Below the pieces are notes generated by a model. That model was not told where the DNA came from, searched no databases, and saw nothing but the letters and a program-made list of their open reading frames with translations. The position numbers and the translations under genes were made by a program. Below are positions 16,677-25,323 of a stretch of DNA of 64,000 bases, piece after piece. The stretch is from positions 744,001 to 808,000 of the forward strand of contig NZ_FOFL01000001.1 of assembly GCF_900110945.1 (NCBI RefSeq), given 5' to 3'. This DNA comes from Devosia sp. YR412. Lineage in GTDB: Bacteria > Pseudomonadota > Alphaproteobacteria > Rhizobiales > Devosiaceae. Numbering within the stretch: position 1 is the stretch's first letter; the number at the start of each line of letters is the position of its first letter.

Positions 16677-16980
16677 CTCTGTCTCCCGCTGAGATCGATG
16701 GTGAAAGACTACCAGACAACTAGGGTATCGCAAGGCGGCGGCCTAGCGCCGGAGCAGCGCCCGAGAAAACGGTTTGCTGCATTTGGCACTTTGCCGAGAA
16801 AAACATGGCCCGAAGCGGCAAACAGGTCAATTGGGCGCAAATTAATTCCAATGACCTGCAAAGGCCATAATCGGCTGGCGCTGTCACGCAGCCGTGGCGC
16901 TTGCGCACTATGGTGGAAGAGAATGGCGACATGTGCGGATGGCCCGCCTAGACTGTTGCGGCGAATTGGGGAGTCGTTGA
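16677..16980. other. Divergent intergenic region between sbp and gdhB
   Basis: 304 bp with no gene I can support. It should hold the promoters of sbp (minus) and gdhB (plus). ACTAGGGT at 16719-16726, about 43 bases upstream of sbp, also occurs as CCACTAGGG upstream of cysT at 12331-12339, in a different orientation. The right end has the ribosome site GGGGAG for gdhB. I see no strong palindrome or terminator. Confidence 0.5.
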
Positions 16981-19900
16981 ATGGACCTGGGACAATCGAG
17001 ACGTCCGGCCCTGCTGGAGCGGGCTGCGGCACTGGCGAGCGAGGATGCGGGCTTTGCGCGTTTCTTCCGGGCGGCAGTGCTGGCGACCGATGGCGAGGAC
17101 CTGGCGCGACTGGCGCCGGAGGCTTTCGAAACCAGGCTGCGGCATGCCTATAAGCAATTGCTCGATTATGACGGCGATGGCAGCCGGTTGAGCGCGACGG
17201 TGCCGAACCAGGCGGGCGAGCCGCTGGCGCTCGATGTGGTGTCGCCGGATATGCCGTTTATCGTCGACTCGGCGCTGGCGGCAGTGCGGGCGGCGGGCGG
17301 CACGGTGCGGCTGTTTACCCATCCGGTGGTGAAGGTGGAACAGGGCGCGGTCAGCGCGCATGGCGGGCGGGCGCTGAGCGTCTTGCATATCCATTCCGAC
17401 CCGGTGGCGGATGTCGAGGCGCTCAAGACTGAAGTCGCAGCGACGATGAGCGAAGTGACCCGCGCGGTGCGCGACTGGCAGCCGATGCTGGAGCGGCTGC
17501 GGCGGGCGATCGGCGCGCTGGAACAGAGCAAGGCAAGCCAGAAGGACGAGCCGCTGCGCTTTCTCGACTGGCTGATCGAGCACAATTTCACCTTCCTCGG
17601 CATGCGCGAATACCGGCTCGGCGCCGAGGGACTGGCGCCTCTGGCCGAAAGCGGGCTGGGTATTTTGCGCGATCCCGAGTTCAAGCTGCTGCGCAGCGGG
17701 CCGACTTTTGTGGAATCAACGCCGCAGCACACCGCCTTCATGGCGAGCGACGAACCGCTGCTGGTGACCAAGGCCAATGTGCGGGCGCGGGTGCATCGCC
17801 GCGTGCATATGGATTATGTCGGCATCAAGCTGTTTGACGCGGATGGCGCGGCGACGGGCGAGCTGCGCATTGTCGGACTATTCACGGCGCAGGCGCAGGC
17901 GACGCCGCATACCGATGTGCCGATTATCAGGCGCAAGATTGCCGAGGTGATGCGCAAGTCGGGTGTTGATCCGCTGGGGCATGACGGGCGGACGCTGCTG
18001 AGCGCGCTGGATAGCTATCCGCGCGACGAGCTGTTCCAGATTGGCGTCGATCAGTTGTTCGAATTCGCCACGGCGATTGCCGGGCTCTATGACCGACCGC
18101 GGGTGCGGGCGCTGCCGCGTATCGACCGCTTCGACAATTTCGTCTCGGTGTTGGTTTACGTGCCGCGCGACCGCTATGACAGCGAAGCGCGGGCCCGCAT
18201 CGCGCGCTATCTGGCGCAGGTCTATGACGGGCGTATTTCGGCCTATTATCCGCATTTCCCGGAAGGGGAACTGGTGCGGCTGCATGTGATCATCGGCCGG
18301 GTGGCCGGGCCGACGCCGCAGCCGAGCCGGGCGGAGCTGGAAGAGCGCGTTTCGGCGCTGACCAGTAATTTTGGCGATGTGCTGGCGGCAACGGCGGAAG
18401 ATCCAGCCGCGATCAGCGATTATCGCGGGGCGTTTTCGGCGGCCTATCAGTCGCGCAATTCGGCGGCCGATGCGCTGGATGATATTGCCGTGCTGCGGGG
18501 GCTGGGCGATGGCGCGGGCGTCGCGATCAGGCTGCGGGCGCGGACCGGGGCAGATGGCTCGCTTGGGCTTAAATTCTACCACCGCGAGAGTGCTATTCCG
18601 CTCAGCGACCGCGTGCCGATGCTGGAGGCCTTCGGCTTCCGGGTGATCGACGAGCGCACCTATACGGTGGTGCCGCGCGACGGGGTGGAACGCTATCTGC
18701 ATGACATGGTGCTGGAGCCGGCCGAGGGCGACTTCGATGTGGCGGCGCGGCGCGCGGCGGTGGAAGAAGGGCTGCTAGCGGTATGGGACGGGCTGGCGGA
18801 GAGCGATGCGCTTAATACGCTGGTAGGGCGGACGGAACTGGGCTGGAACGATGCGGCCTTGCTGCGGGCGCTGTCGCGCTACCTGCGGCAGATCGGCACC
18901 AGCTATTCGCAGCGCTATATTGCCAATGTTCTGGTGAAGCAGAGCGAAGCGGCCGGGGCGCTGGTGGCGCTGTTCAAGGCGTTGCATGACCCGGCGCAGG
19001 CGGATCGCGAAGTCGCGGCGGAGGTGGCGCGGGAGCGGATCGTTGCGGCGCTTGATGCAATGGCGGTGCTGGACGAGGATACGATCGTGCGGCGGTTCGT
19101 GAACCTGGTGGAAGCATCGGTGCGGACCAATGCTTTCCAGCGTGATGCCGAGGGCAAGCGCATGCCGGCGCTGGCGATCAAGTTCAACTCGTCGCTCGTG
19201 GACGGCATGGTGGCGCCGCGGCCCTACCGCGAGATTTCGGTCTATTCGCCGCGGGTGGAAGGCGTGCATCTGCGCTTTGGCGCCATTGCGCGAGGCGGCA
19301 TCCGCTGGTCGGACCGGCCGGAGGATTTCCGCACCGAAGTGCTGGGGCTGGTCAAGGCGCAGCAGGTCAAGAATGCGGTGATCGTGCCGGTGGGGGCCAA
19401 GGGCGGCTTCGTGCCCAAGCATCTGGCGGCTGGCATGGCGCGCGAGGCTTTTGCGGCCGAGGGCATTGCGGCCTACAAGATTTTCATCGGCGCGCTGCTG
19501 GATGTGACGGACAATCTGGTCAATGGCGTGGTGGTGCCGCCGAGAGATGTGGTGCGGCGCGATGGGGATGATCCCTATCTGGTGGTGGCAGCGGACAAGG
19601 GCACGGCGAGCTTTTCGGATACGGCGAACGGGATTGCGATCTCGCGCGGCTTCTGGCTGGGCGATGCTTTCGCCTCGGGCGGCTCGGCCGGTTACGACCA
19701 CAAGAAGATGGGGATTACGGCGCGCGGCGGCTGGGAGGCGGTGAAGCGGCATTTCCGCGAGATGGACCGCGATATCCAGCGCGAGCCCTTCAGCGTCGTC
19801 GGCGTCGGTGACATGAGCGGCGACGTGTTCGGCAATGGCATGCTGCTGAGCCCGGAAATCCGTCTCGTCGCGGCGTTTGACCACCGCGACATCTTCATCG

Positions 19901-21645
19901 ATCCGACGCCGGATGCGGCGACGAGCCTGGCCGAGCGGCAGCGGCTGTTCGCGCTGCCCCGGTCGAGCTGGCAGGATTATGACAAGGGGCTGATTTCGGC
20001 CGGCGGCGGGGTGTTTTCGCGGTCGCTGAAGGCGATACCGCTGAGCCCCGAGATACGGGCGGCGCTGGGGCTGACGGTGGCGCATGCGACACCGGCGGAG
20101 GTGATGACGGCCATTCTCAAGGCCGATGTGGGCCTGCTGTGGTTTGGCGGTATCGGCACCTATGTGCGATCCGTAGGCGAGACGGATGCCGAGGTGGGTG
20201 ACCGTGCCAATGATGCGATCCGCATTACCGGCGCCGATGTGCGGGCCAGGGTGATTGGCGAAGGCGCCAATCTCGGCGTGACGCAGCGGGGGCGCGTCGA
20301 CTATGCGCTCAAGGGCGGGCAGATCAATACCGACGCGATCGACAATTCGGCGGGGGTGAATTCCTCCGATCTCGAGGTCAACATCAAGATTGCGCTAGCG
20401 CCGCTGCTGGCGGATGGGTCGCTGCCGGTGGAGCAGCGCAACGACTTCCTGGTGACCATGACCGATGAGGTTGCGGCGCTGTGCCTGCGCAACAATTACC
20501 TGCAGGGGCTGGCGATCTCGCTGGCGCAGCGGGCGGGGCTGGATGAGCTGCCGGATCATCGGGAGTTGATCGAACAATTGGAAGACCGCGGTCTGCTGGC
20601 GCGGGCGGTGGAGTTTTTGCCCAGCGATGCGGTGATGGATGGCCGAGCTTTGGTGCGGCCGGAGCTGGCGGTGATTCTCGCTTATGCCAAGCTGACGCTT
20701 TATGCCGACCTGTTGGAAGGCGAGGCGATCGATGATGGCTATCTGGCGGGCGAGCTCTATCGCTATTTCCCGGAAAAGCTGCATTCGGCCTATCCGGAAC
20801 AGGTGAGCCAGCATCGGCTGAAACGCGAGGTGATCGCGACGGTTCTGGCCAATGCCATGATCAATCGCGGCGGGCCGGCTTTCGTCAGCGAGCTGACGGC
20901 GGCGACCAGCGCCAGCCCCGGCGAGGTGGCACTGGCCTATGCGGCCACGCGCGATGTCTATGGGCTGACGGCGCTGAATACCGAGATTGACGCGCTGGAT
21001 GGTCTGGTCACTGGAGAGGTTCAGCTCGGGCTTTATGCCGAGGTAATGGATCTGTTGCGGCAGGAAAGCCTGTGGTTCCTGCGCAATGCGGATGTGACGC
21101 AGGGGCTGGCCGGGCTGGTCGAGCGGCATGCAGCGGGTGTTGCGGCACTGCGCGGACTGATGGGGAGCGCCCTGCCCGCGTCGCTGGCGGAACAGGTTTC
21201 CGCAAAGGTCGCAGCGCTGGTGGCGCAGTCTGTGCCGGCGGCGCTGGCGCAGCAGATCGCGGAGCTGCCGGTGCTGAGCTATGCCAGCGATATTGTGCTG
21301 GTCAGCGAGCGGGCCGGTGTTTCGGTGGCGGATGGTGCGGCAGCATTCTTTGGCGTGTTCGCAACCTTCAACCTATGGCCGGTTGTGGAACAGGGCCGGG
21401 ATATCCGGCTCAGCGACCGCTTCGACCGCATGGCGCTGGACCGGGCACTGGCCAATCTGATGCGGGCACAGCGCGATCTCACGGCTGATGTGCTGCGGAC
21501 CGAGGGCGGCGTGGTTGCCTGGATGGGCCGGGCTGGCATTGCCCGGACGGCGGAGGCGGTCAAGGAGCTGACGCAGGGCGAGCTGACGGTGTCGCGCCTG
21601 AGCGTGGCCGCGGGCTTGCTGGCCGATCTGGCGCAGGAGGGGTGA
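16981..21645 (+). CDS. gdhB: Large NAD-specific glutamate dehydrogenase
   Basis: Oxidatively deaminates glutamate to 2-oxoglutarate and ammonia with NAD. It has 1554 residues and belongs to the 180-kDa class, in which the catalytic domain is in the centre and flanked by long N- and C-terminal regions with ACT-like regulatory parts. Residues 1-700 are the N-terminal region (LDWLIEHNFTFLGMREY). The catalytic block is at about 770-1200: RWSDRPEDFRTEVLGLVKAQ from 773, VGAKGGFVPKHLA near 800-815 and the nucleotide-binding VGVGDMSGDVFGNGML near 941. The C-terminal region ends at 1554. Good GGGGAG ribosome site. With PutA it would complete proline use: proline to glutamate to 2-oxoglutarate. Confidence 0.95.
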   Translation: MDLGQSRRPALLERAAALASEDAGFARFFRAAVLATDGEDLARLAPEAFETRLRHAYKQLLDYDGDGSRLSATVPNQAGEPLALDVVSPDMPFIVDSALAAVRAAGGTVRLFTHPVVKVEQGAVSAHGGRALSVLHIHSDPVADVEALKTEVAATMSEVTRAVRDWQPMLERLRRAIGALEQSKASQKDEPLRFLDWLIEHNFTFLGMREYRLGAEGLAPLAESGLGILRDPEFKLLRSGPTFVESTPQHTAFMASDEPLLVTKANVRARVHRRVHMDYVGIKLFDADGAATGELRIVGLFTAQAQATPHTDVPIIRRKIAEVMRKSGVDPLGHDGRTLLSALDSYPRDELFQIGVDQLFEFATAIAGLYDRPRVRALPRIDRFDNFVSVLVYVPRDRYDSEARARIARYLAQVYDGRISAYYPHFPEGELVRLHVIIGRVAGPTPQPSRAELEERVSALTSNFGDVLAATAEDPAAISDYRGAFSAAYQSRNSAADALDDIAVLRGLGDGAGVAIRLRARTGADGSLGLKFYHRESAIPLSDRVPMLEAFGFRVIDERTYTVVPRDGVERYLHDMVLEPAEGDFDVAARRAAVEEGLLAVWDGLAESDALNTLVGRTELGWNDAALLRALSRYLRQIGTSYSQRYIANVLVKQSEAAGALVALFKALHDPAQADREVAAEVARERIVAALDAMAVLDEDTIVRRFVNLVEASVRTNAFQRDAEGKRMPALAIKFNSSLVDGMVAPRPYREISVYSPRVEGVHLRFGAIARGGIRWSDRPEDFRTEVLGLVKAQQVKNAVIVPVGAKGGFVPKHLAAGMAREAFAAEGIAAYKIFIGALLDVTDNLVNGVVVPPRDVVRRDGDDPYLVVAADKGTASFSDTANGIAISRGFWLGDAFASGGSAGYDHKKMGITARGGWEAVKRHFREMDRDIQREPFSVVGVGDMSGDVFGNGMLLSPEIRLVAAFDHRDIFIDPTPDAATSLAERQRLFALPRSSWQDYDKGLISAGGGVFSRSLKAIPLSPEIRAALGLTVAHATPAEVMTAILKADVGLLWFGGIGTYVRSVGETDAEVGDRANDAIRITGADVRARVIGEGANLGVTQRGRVDYALKGGQINTDAIDNSAGVNSSDLEVNIKIALAPLLADGSLPVEQRNDFLVTMTDEVAALCLRNNYLQGLAISLAQRAGLDELPDHRELIEQLEDRGLLARAVEFLPSDAVMDGRALVRPELAVILAYAKLTLYADLLEGEAIDDGYLAGELYRYFPEKLHSAYPEQVSQHRLKREVIATVLANAMINRGGPAFVSELTAATSASPGEVALAYAATRDVYGLTALNTEIDALDGLVTGEVQLGLYAEVMDLLRQESLWFLRNADVTQGLAGLVERHAAGVAALRGLMGSALPASLAEQVSAKVAALVAQSVPAALAQQIAELPVLSYASDIVLVSERAGVSVADGAAAFFGVFATFNLWPVVEQGRDIRLSDRFDRMALDRALANLMRAQRDLTADVLRTEGGVVAWMGRAGIARTAEAVKELTQGELTVSRLSVAAGLLADLAQEG

Positions 21646-21684
21646 GCCGAAAGTCGGCCTTGCCTGATGGCGCTGCATGATGAG

Positions 21685-21713
21685 AGTGAGGGCACCCTGC
21701 CCTCACTGCGAGT
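21685..21713 (+). terminator. Hairpin with T-run between gdhB and fbp
   Basis: A perfect 9-bp stem (AGTGAGGGC) with a 5-base loop is followed by GCGAGTTTTT. It fits a terminator for gdhB but ends only about 12 bases before the fbp start, so it may instead shape fbp translation. Confidence 0.5.
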
Positions 21714-21719
21714 TTTTCG

Positions 21720-22670
21720 ATGATCACGACCCTTGCGCAATGGCTTGCTGGCCAGACTGTCGATCCGAAGCTGGCCTCGGTTGTCGCAAGCATGGCGGCG
21801 GCAAGTGCGGAGATTGCAGGCATCTTGCGTCTGGCGCCGATTGCCGGGCAGACCGGGCTTGCAGGCCATACCAATGTGCAGGGCGAGGCGCAGAAGGCGC
21901 TCGATGTGATCTCGAACGATATTGTTTTGAATCACATAGGGCAGAATTCCGAGATCTCGATTCTGGTATCCGAAGAGCTGGATGAAGCGGTTCATCTGGA
22001 GAATCAGGGCCAGTATATGGTCGCGACCGATCCGCTGGATGGATCTTCAAACCTCGACGTCAACGTCACCGTGGGCACGATCTTTTCGGTGCTGGATGCG
22101 AGCAAGGGCCTGCTGCAGCCGGGGACGGCGCAGCTGGCGGCGGGCTATGCGGCTTATGGGCCGGCGACGAGCCTGGTGATCACCTTTGGGGCGGGCGTGG
22201 CGGTGTTTACGCTGGATGGCGCAGGGCAGTTCGTGCTGACGCTGGACAAGGTGGCTGTGGCCGCGGCGTCGAGCGAATATGCGATCAATACGGCGCGCGA
22301 GCGGTTCTGGGACGAGGCGACGCGCAGCTATGTGGCGGAGAATGTCGCGGGTGAAACCGGGCCGGCCGGCAAGCGCTACAATATGCGCTGGGTCGGCTCG
22401 ATGGTTGCGGATATCCATCGGATTTTGATGCGAGGCGGGATTTTCATGTATCCGCTGGATAGCGAGACGGTCAGCAAGGGCGGGCGGTTGCGGCTGCTGT
22501 ATGAGGCCAATCCGATGGCGATGATCGTCGAGGCAGCGGGTGGCGCTTCGACGACGGGGTCAGAGAAGATTTTGGAATTGGTGCCGACGGGGATTCATCA
22601 ACGGGTGCCGGTGATCTTGGGCTCGGCGGAGGAAGTGGCGCGGGTCGAGGGGTGGTACGCGAAAGCGTAG
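21720..22670 (+). CDS. fbp: Fructose-1,6-bisphosphatase class I
   Basis: Hydrolyses fructose 1,6-bisphosphate to fructose 6-phosphate and is key in gluconeogenesis. It has 316 residues. The metal-binding block DPLDGSSNLDVNV is at about 102-114, with VSEELDEAV upstream giving further metal ligands, and the substrate region RYNMRWVGSMVADIHRIL appears near 225-242 (shown in parts RYNMRWVGSMVAD). GGIFMYPLDSE is also a family block. The length is slightly shorter than the 330 residues common in bacteria because the N-terminus is short. No convincing Shine-Dalgarno sequence is seen before ATG 21720; a hairpin lies there instead. Follows gdhB by 74 bp. Confidence 0.94.
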   Translation: MITTLAQWLAGQTVDPKLASVVASMAAASAEIAGILRLAPIAGQTGLAGHTNVQGEAQKALDVISNDIVLNHIGQNSEISILVSEELDEAVHLENQGQYMVATDPLDGSSNLDVNVTVGTIFSVLDASKGLLQPGTAQLAAGYAAYGPATSLVITFGAGVAVFTLDGAGQFVLTLDKVAVAAASSEYAINTARERFWDEATRSYVAENVAGETGPAGKRYNMRWVGSMVADIHRILMRGGIFMYPLDSETVSKGGRLRLLYEANPMAMIVEAAGGASTTGSEKILELVPTGIHQRVPVILGSAEEVARVEGWYAKA

Positions 22671-22688
22671 TTCCAAGGTCGGTGCGTC

Positions 22689-22726
22689 CACCCCCACCTA
22701 GCCTCCTCCTGCAGAGGGAGAGGAAT
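22689..22726. repeat. Palindromic repeat, family B
   Basis: CCCCCACCTAGCCTCCTCCT and AGAGGGAGAGGAA form imperfect arms. It resembles the element inside putA (7048-7099) in order and spacing, with several base changes. Confidence 0.55.
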
Positions 22727-22781
22727 CTTATCGCGTACGCGGCACATCTGGGCCATTCGGCCATAGGCCTTATGGCCTTCT

Positions 22782-22880
22782 CGCCTAAAATCACGCCACC
22801 GGCGTGATTTTGCCTGCAGCCGGCTCGAAGCGCCTAAAATCAGGCCACCGGCGTGATTTTGCCTGCGGCACGGCTCGAAG
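22782..22880. repeat. Two tandem 49-50 bp units each with an 11-bp hairpin
   Basis: Unit 1 is 22782-22830 and unit 2 is 22831-22880; they are nearly identical. Unit 1 contains AAAATCACGCC-ACC-GGCGTGATTTT (22787-22811), an 11-bp perfect stem with a 3-base loop. In unit 2 (22836-22860) one base change makes one mismatch. Each hairpin is followed by TGCCTGC. A related hairpin is at 62574-62598. Confidence 0.85.
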
Positions 22881-22932
22881 TTGCAACGTTCTTATTGGCT
22901 GGCTATAGCTCCTCGCAAATCAGGAGTCTGTC

Positions 22933-24204
22933 ATGACCGAGCTGCCGCTGAACCTTGCCAAGACCAATTCGAGCCCGTGGCCGAACCGGCTGTTTCATCG
23001 GCAATATCTGATGCGGCAGGCCAACAATCTCTATGATTTCTTCGAGGCAGCCTCGATCAATCCGAAGGGCGGATTTTTCGAGCTGGATGACGAGGGGCTG
23101 CCGGTCGACGCGGAGAATGCGACGCGGCAGATTCACGTCACGACGCGTATGGTGCATTGTGCCGTGATCGGAAGTCTCCTGGGCCGGCCGGGATCGGACG
23201 AGATCGTCGACCACGGCATGCGCTTTATCTGGGAGCAGCATCGTGACGCCGAGCATGGCGGTTACGCCTGGGGTGTCGATGATGACGGGATCAGCAATGG
23301 CTCCAAGCAGGCCTATGGGCATGCTTTCGTGCTGCTGGCGGCTTCGAGTGCCAAGCTGGTCGGGCATCCGCTGGCCGAGCAGATGTTGGCGGACGTCACA
23401 AAGGTGATCAACGAGCGCTTCTGGGACGACAAGACCGGGACGGTCAAGGACGAGTATAGTCAGGACTGGTCGGAGCTGCTGCCCTATCGCGGGCAGAATG
23501 CCAATATGCATATGACCGAGGCGCTGATGGCCGCCTTTGAGGCGACCGGCAACAAGGACTACCTCGTCAAGGCCGAGCGGATTGCCGAGAAGATCATCCT
23601 CAAGACCGCCGTGCCGCTCGGGCATCGGGTGGCCGAGCATTTCGACGAGAACTGGGTGCTCGACAAGGGGTATGAGGGCAATGAGATGTTCCGGCCGTCC
23701 GGCGCGACGCCGGGGCATTGGCTGGAGTGGTCGCGGCTGCTGTATCAGCTGTGGATTCTGGGGGACAAGCGCGCCAACTGGATGACCGGCGCGGCGCGCG
23801 AGCTGTTCCGCCAGTCGATCGAGCTAGGTTGGGACAAGCTGCACGGCGGGTTCTTCTACACGCTGGACTGGGACAATCAGCCGATCATGCGCGAAAAGCT
23901 GTGGTGGCCGCTGGCCGAGGCCATTGGCGCCTCGGCCTATATCTCGGCCTTCGACAATGAGGACTATTTCCAGATCTGGTATCGCAAGCTCTGGGACCAT
24001 GCCGAAAACCACGTCATCGACCATGCGCGCGGCGGTTGGCTGAGCGAGCTCAAGGAAGACCTGACGCCGACCTCGCGGCTGTTCGTCGGCAAGCCGGATA
24101 TCTATCACGCGCTGCAGGCGTGCCTGATCCCGCTCTATCCAACGACCGGGAGCCTGACGAAGGGGATTATCGAGGCGGATCACACGGTGAAGAAGATCAT
24201 CTAG
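22933..24204 (+). CDS. AGE-family sugar isomerase/epimerase (mannose isomerase-like)
   Basis: A 423-residue (alpha/alpha)6-barrel enzyme of the N-acylglucosamine 2-epimerase superfamily. The set of sequences RQIHVTTRMVHCAVIG, GGYAWGVDDDG, QAYGHAFVLLAAS, NANMHMTEALMAAFEATG, WLEWSRLL and GGFFYTLDWD resembles the mannose isomerase / YihS branch, with the His residues expected in the active site. The likely reaction is interconversion of mannose and fructose or of similar sugars, but the substrate cannot be set from sequence. A CAGGAG site precedes ATG 22933. It is followed by a palindromic repeat and then cysQ. Cytoplasmic; no signal peptide. Confidence 0.85.
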   Translation: MTELPLNLAKTNSSPWPNRLFHRQYLMRQANNLYDFFEAASINPKGGFFELDDEGLPVDAENATRQIHVTTRMVHCAVIGSLLGRPGSDEIVDHGMRFIWEQHRDAEHGGYAWGVDDDGISNGSKQAYGHAFVLLAASSAKLVGHPLAEQMLADVTKVINERFWDDKTGTVKDEYSQDWSELLPYRGQNANMHMTEALMAAFEATGNKDYLVKAERIAEKIILKTAVPLGHRVAEHFDENWVLDKGYEGNEMFRPSGATPGHWLEWSRLLYQLWILGDKRANWMTGAARELFRQSIELGWDKLHGGFFYTLDWDNQPIMREKLWWPLAEAIGASAYISAFDNEDYFQIWYRKLWDHAENHVIDHARGGWLSELKEDLTPTSRLFVGKPDIYHALQACLIPLYPTTGSLTKGIIEADHTVKKII

Positions 24205-24205
24205 G

Positions 24206-24254
24206 CCCCCTCATCCGCCCTTCGGGCACCTTCTCCCGCGAGGGGAGAAGGGGA
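24206..24254. repeat. Palindromic repeat, family A
   Basis: Identical over more than 30 bases to the repeat at 15512-15559 (CCCCTCATCCGCCCTTCGGG and CACCTTCTCCCGC). Here the G-rich arm is more complete (GAGGGGAGAAGGGG), giving a better hairpin. It begins one base after the isomerase stop. Confidence 0.8.
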
Positions 24255-24323
24255 CCACCCAAGGATGTTGCCAGCACGAAGGCGGGCGCGTAGAGCTTCG
24301 GCATAGGGCAGAGACCATCCAAG

Positions 24324-25154
24324 ATGACAGTGACGACGCAAGCGCCGACTGACCAGGGGCTCACCACGCTGGTGCTCGACGCGGCAATTGCGGCGGCAAA
24401 AGTGATCCTCGACGTCTATGCGCGGCCGATCGCGGCGGTGAGCAAGGCGGATGGTTCGCCGGTGACCGAGGCGGATGCGGCGGCCGAGGCGATTATTCTC
24501 GACTATCTCAAAAAGACCGGCATTCCGGTGCTGGGTGAGGAGAGCGTGGCGGCCGGGATTATTCCGACGCTGGGCGAACGCTATTTCGTCGTCGATCCGC
24601 TGGATGGGACCAAGGAATTCATCAAGCGCAATGGCGAGTTCACGGTCAATATCGCGCTGGTAGAGGATGGTGTGCCGGTGCTGGGCGTGGTGCTGGCGCC
24701 GGTGACCGGCGAGACCTTCATCGGCGATGCGAGTGGCGCATGGTTCTGCAATACGCTGAGTGGCGCGGCTTCGGACAAGACAGCGATTGCCGTGGCTTCG
24801 GCCGAGCGGTTGCGGATCGTGGCCAGCCGGTCGCATGGGCATGCGGCGTTGGCAGGCCTGTGCGAGACGCTGGATGTCGAGGCGGACGTTTCGGTCGGGT
24901 CGTCGCTGAAGTTCTGCCTGTTGGCACGGGGCGATGCGCAGCTTTATCCGCGCTTCACCCCGACCTGCGAATGGGACACGGCGGCTGGGCAGGCCGTGCT
25001 GGAAGCGGCAGGCGGCGCTGTGGTGACGCTGGACGGCGAACGCATGCGCTATGGCAAGCATGACCTGGCGTTCCTCAATCCCTATTTCGTGGCCGCCTCC
25101 AGTCTTGAACTGGCACGGCGGGCAGCAGCGGAAATGGTAAGACTGCTCGACTAG
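24324..25154 (+). CDS. cysQ: 3'(2'),5'-bisphosphate nucleotidase CysQ
   Basis: Likely removes the 3' phosphate of phosphoadenosine phosphate (PAP), a by-product of sulfate assimilation. It has 276 residues and is an inositol-monophosphatase fold enzyme. The metal-binding Glu pair is in VLGEESVA, the DPLDGTKEF motif is at about residues 92-100, and EWDTAAGQAVLEAAGG near 214-229 is the second motif. DPLDGTKEF with a phenylalanine is the CysQ form. Simple inositol phosphatases differ here (DPLDGTxNF). A linkage with the cys genes of this window is functional, not physical. Confidence 0.93.
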   Translation: MTVTTQAPTDQGLTTLVLDAAIAAAKVILDVYARPIAAVSKADGSPVTEADAAAEAIILDYLKKTGIPVLGEESVAAGIIPTLGERYFVVDPLDGTKEFIKRNGEFTVNIALVEDGVPVLGVVLAPVTGETFIGDASGAWFCNTLSGAASDKTAIAVASAERLRIVASRSHGHAALAGLCETLDVEADVSVGSSLKFCLLARGDAQLYPRFTPTCEWDTAAGQAVLEAAGGAVVTLDGERMRYGKHDLAFLNPYFVAASSLELARRAAAEMVRLLD

Positions 25155-25159
25155 GGGAA

Positions 25160-25225
25160 ATGCCGACTACCGAACTTGGCCGAAGCGCTCTATTAGAGCG
25201 AGCCATGCAATCTGATCTTAACTGA
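25160..25225 (+). pseudogene. Possible remnant of a PadR-type gene
   Basis: A 21-codon frame reads MPTTELGRSALLE, then RAMQSDLN and stop. The first part matches the wing segment TITELGRSAFAE of the intact PadR gene 370 bases downstream, and 15 bases (TACCGAACTTGGCCG) are identical to that gene at 25539-25553. This suggests a decayed duplicate or a recombination scar. It may be chance at this short length. Confidence 0.35.
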
Positions 25226-25270
25226 TCTGCCCGATGACTGCGGGCGTAGAACTTGCGCGATGTCAGCCGT

Positions 25271-25308
25271 ACCTATAGAGAACCGGCATATATCGGACCA
25301 ACATAGGT
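25271..25308. promoter_or_regulatory. Candidate PadR operator
   Basis: ACCTAT at 25271-25276 and ATAGGT at 25303-25308 form an inverted repeat separated by 26 bases, with the AT-rich CATATATC between. It ends 15 bases before the PadR start, so it could be a self-regulatory site. The pattern is weak. Confidence 0.25.
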
Positions 25309-25323
25309 CTGTGGAACGCGCGC

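Larger units (their letters stand above)
22671..22932. other. Repeat-filled intergenic region between fbp and the sugar isomerase
   Basis: 262 bp without a gene. It holds a family B palindrome (22689-22726), an inverted repeat GGCCATA/TATGGCC near 22760-22778, and two tandem hairpin units (22782-22880). The last 50 bases carry the CAGGAG ribosome site of the isomerase gene. Confidence 0.7.

Noticed and set aside
18775-20085. 436-codon open frame antisense to the glutamate dehydrogenase gene
   Set aside because: Arg/His-rich without any known fold; typical of GC-rich antisense frames.
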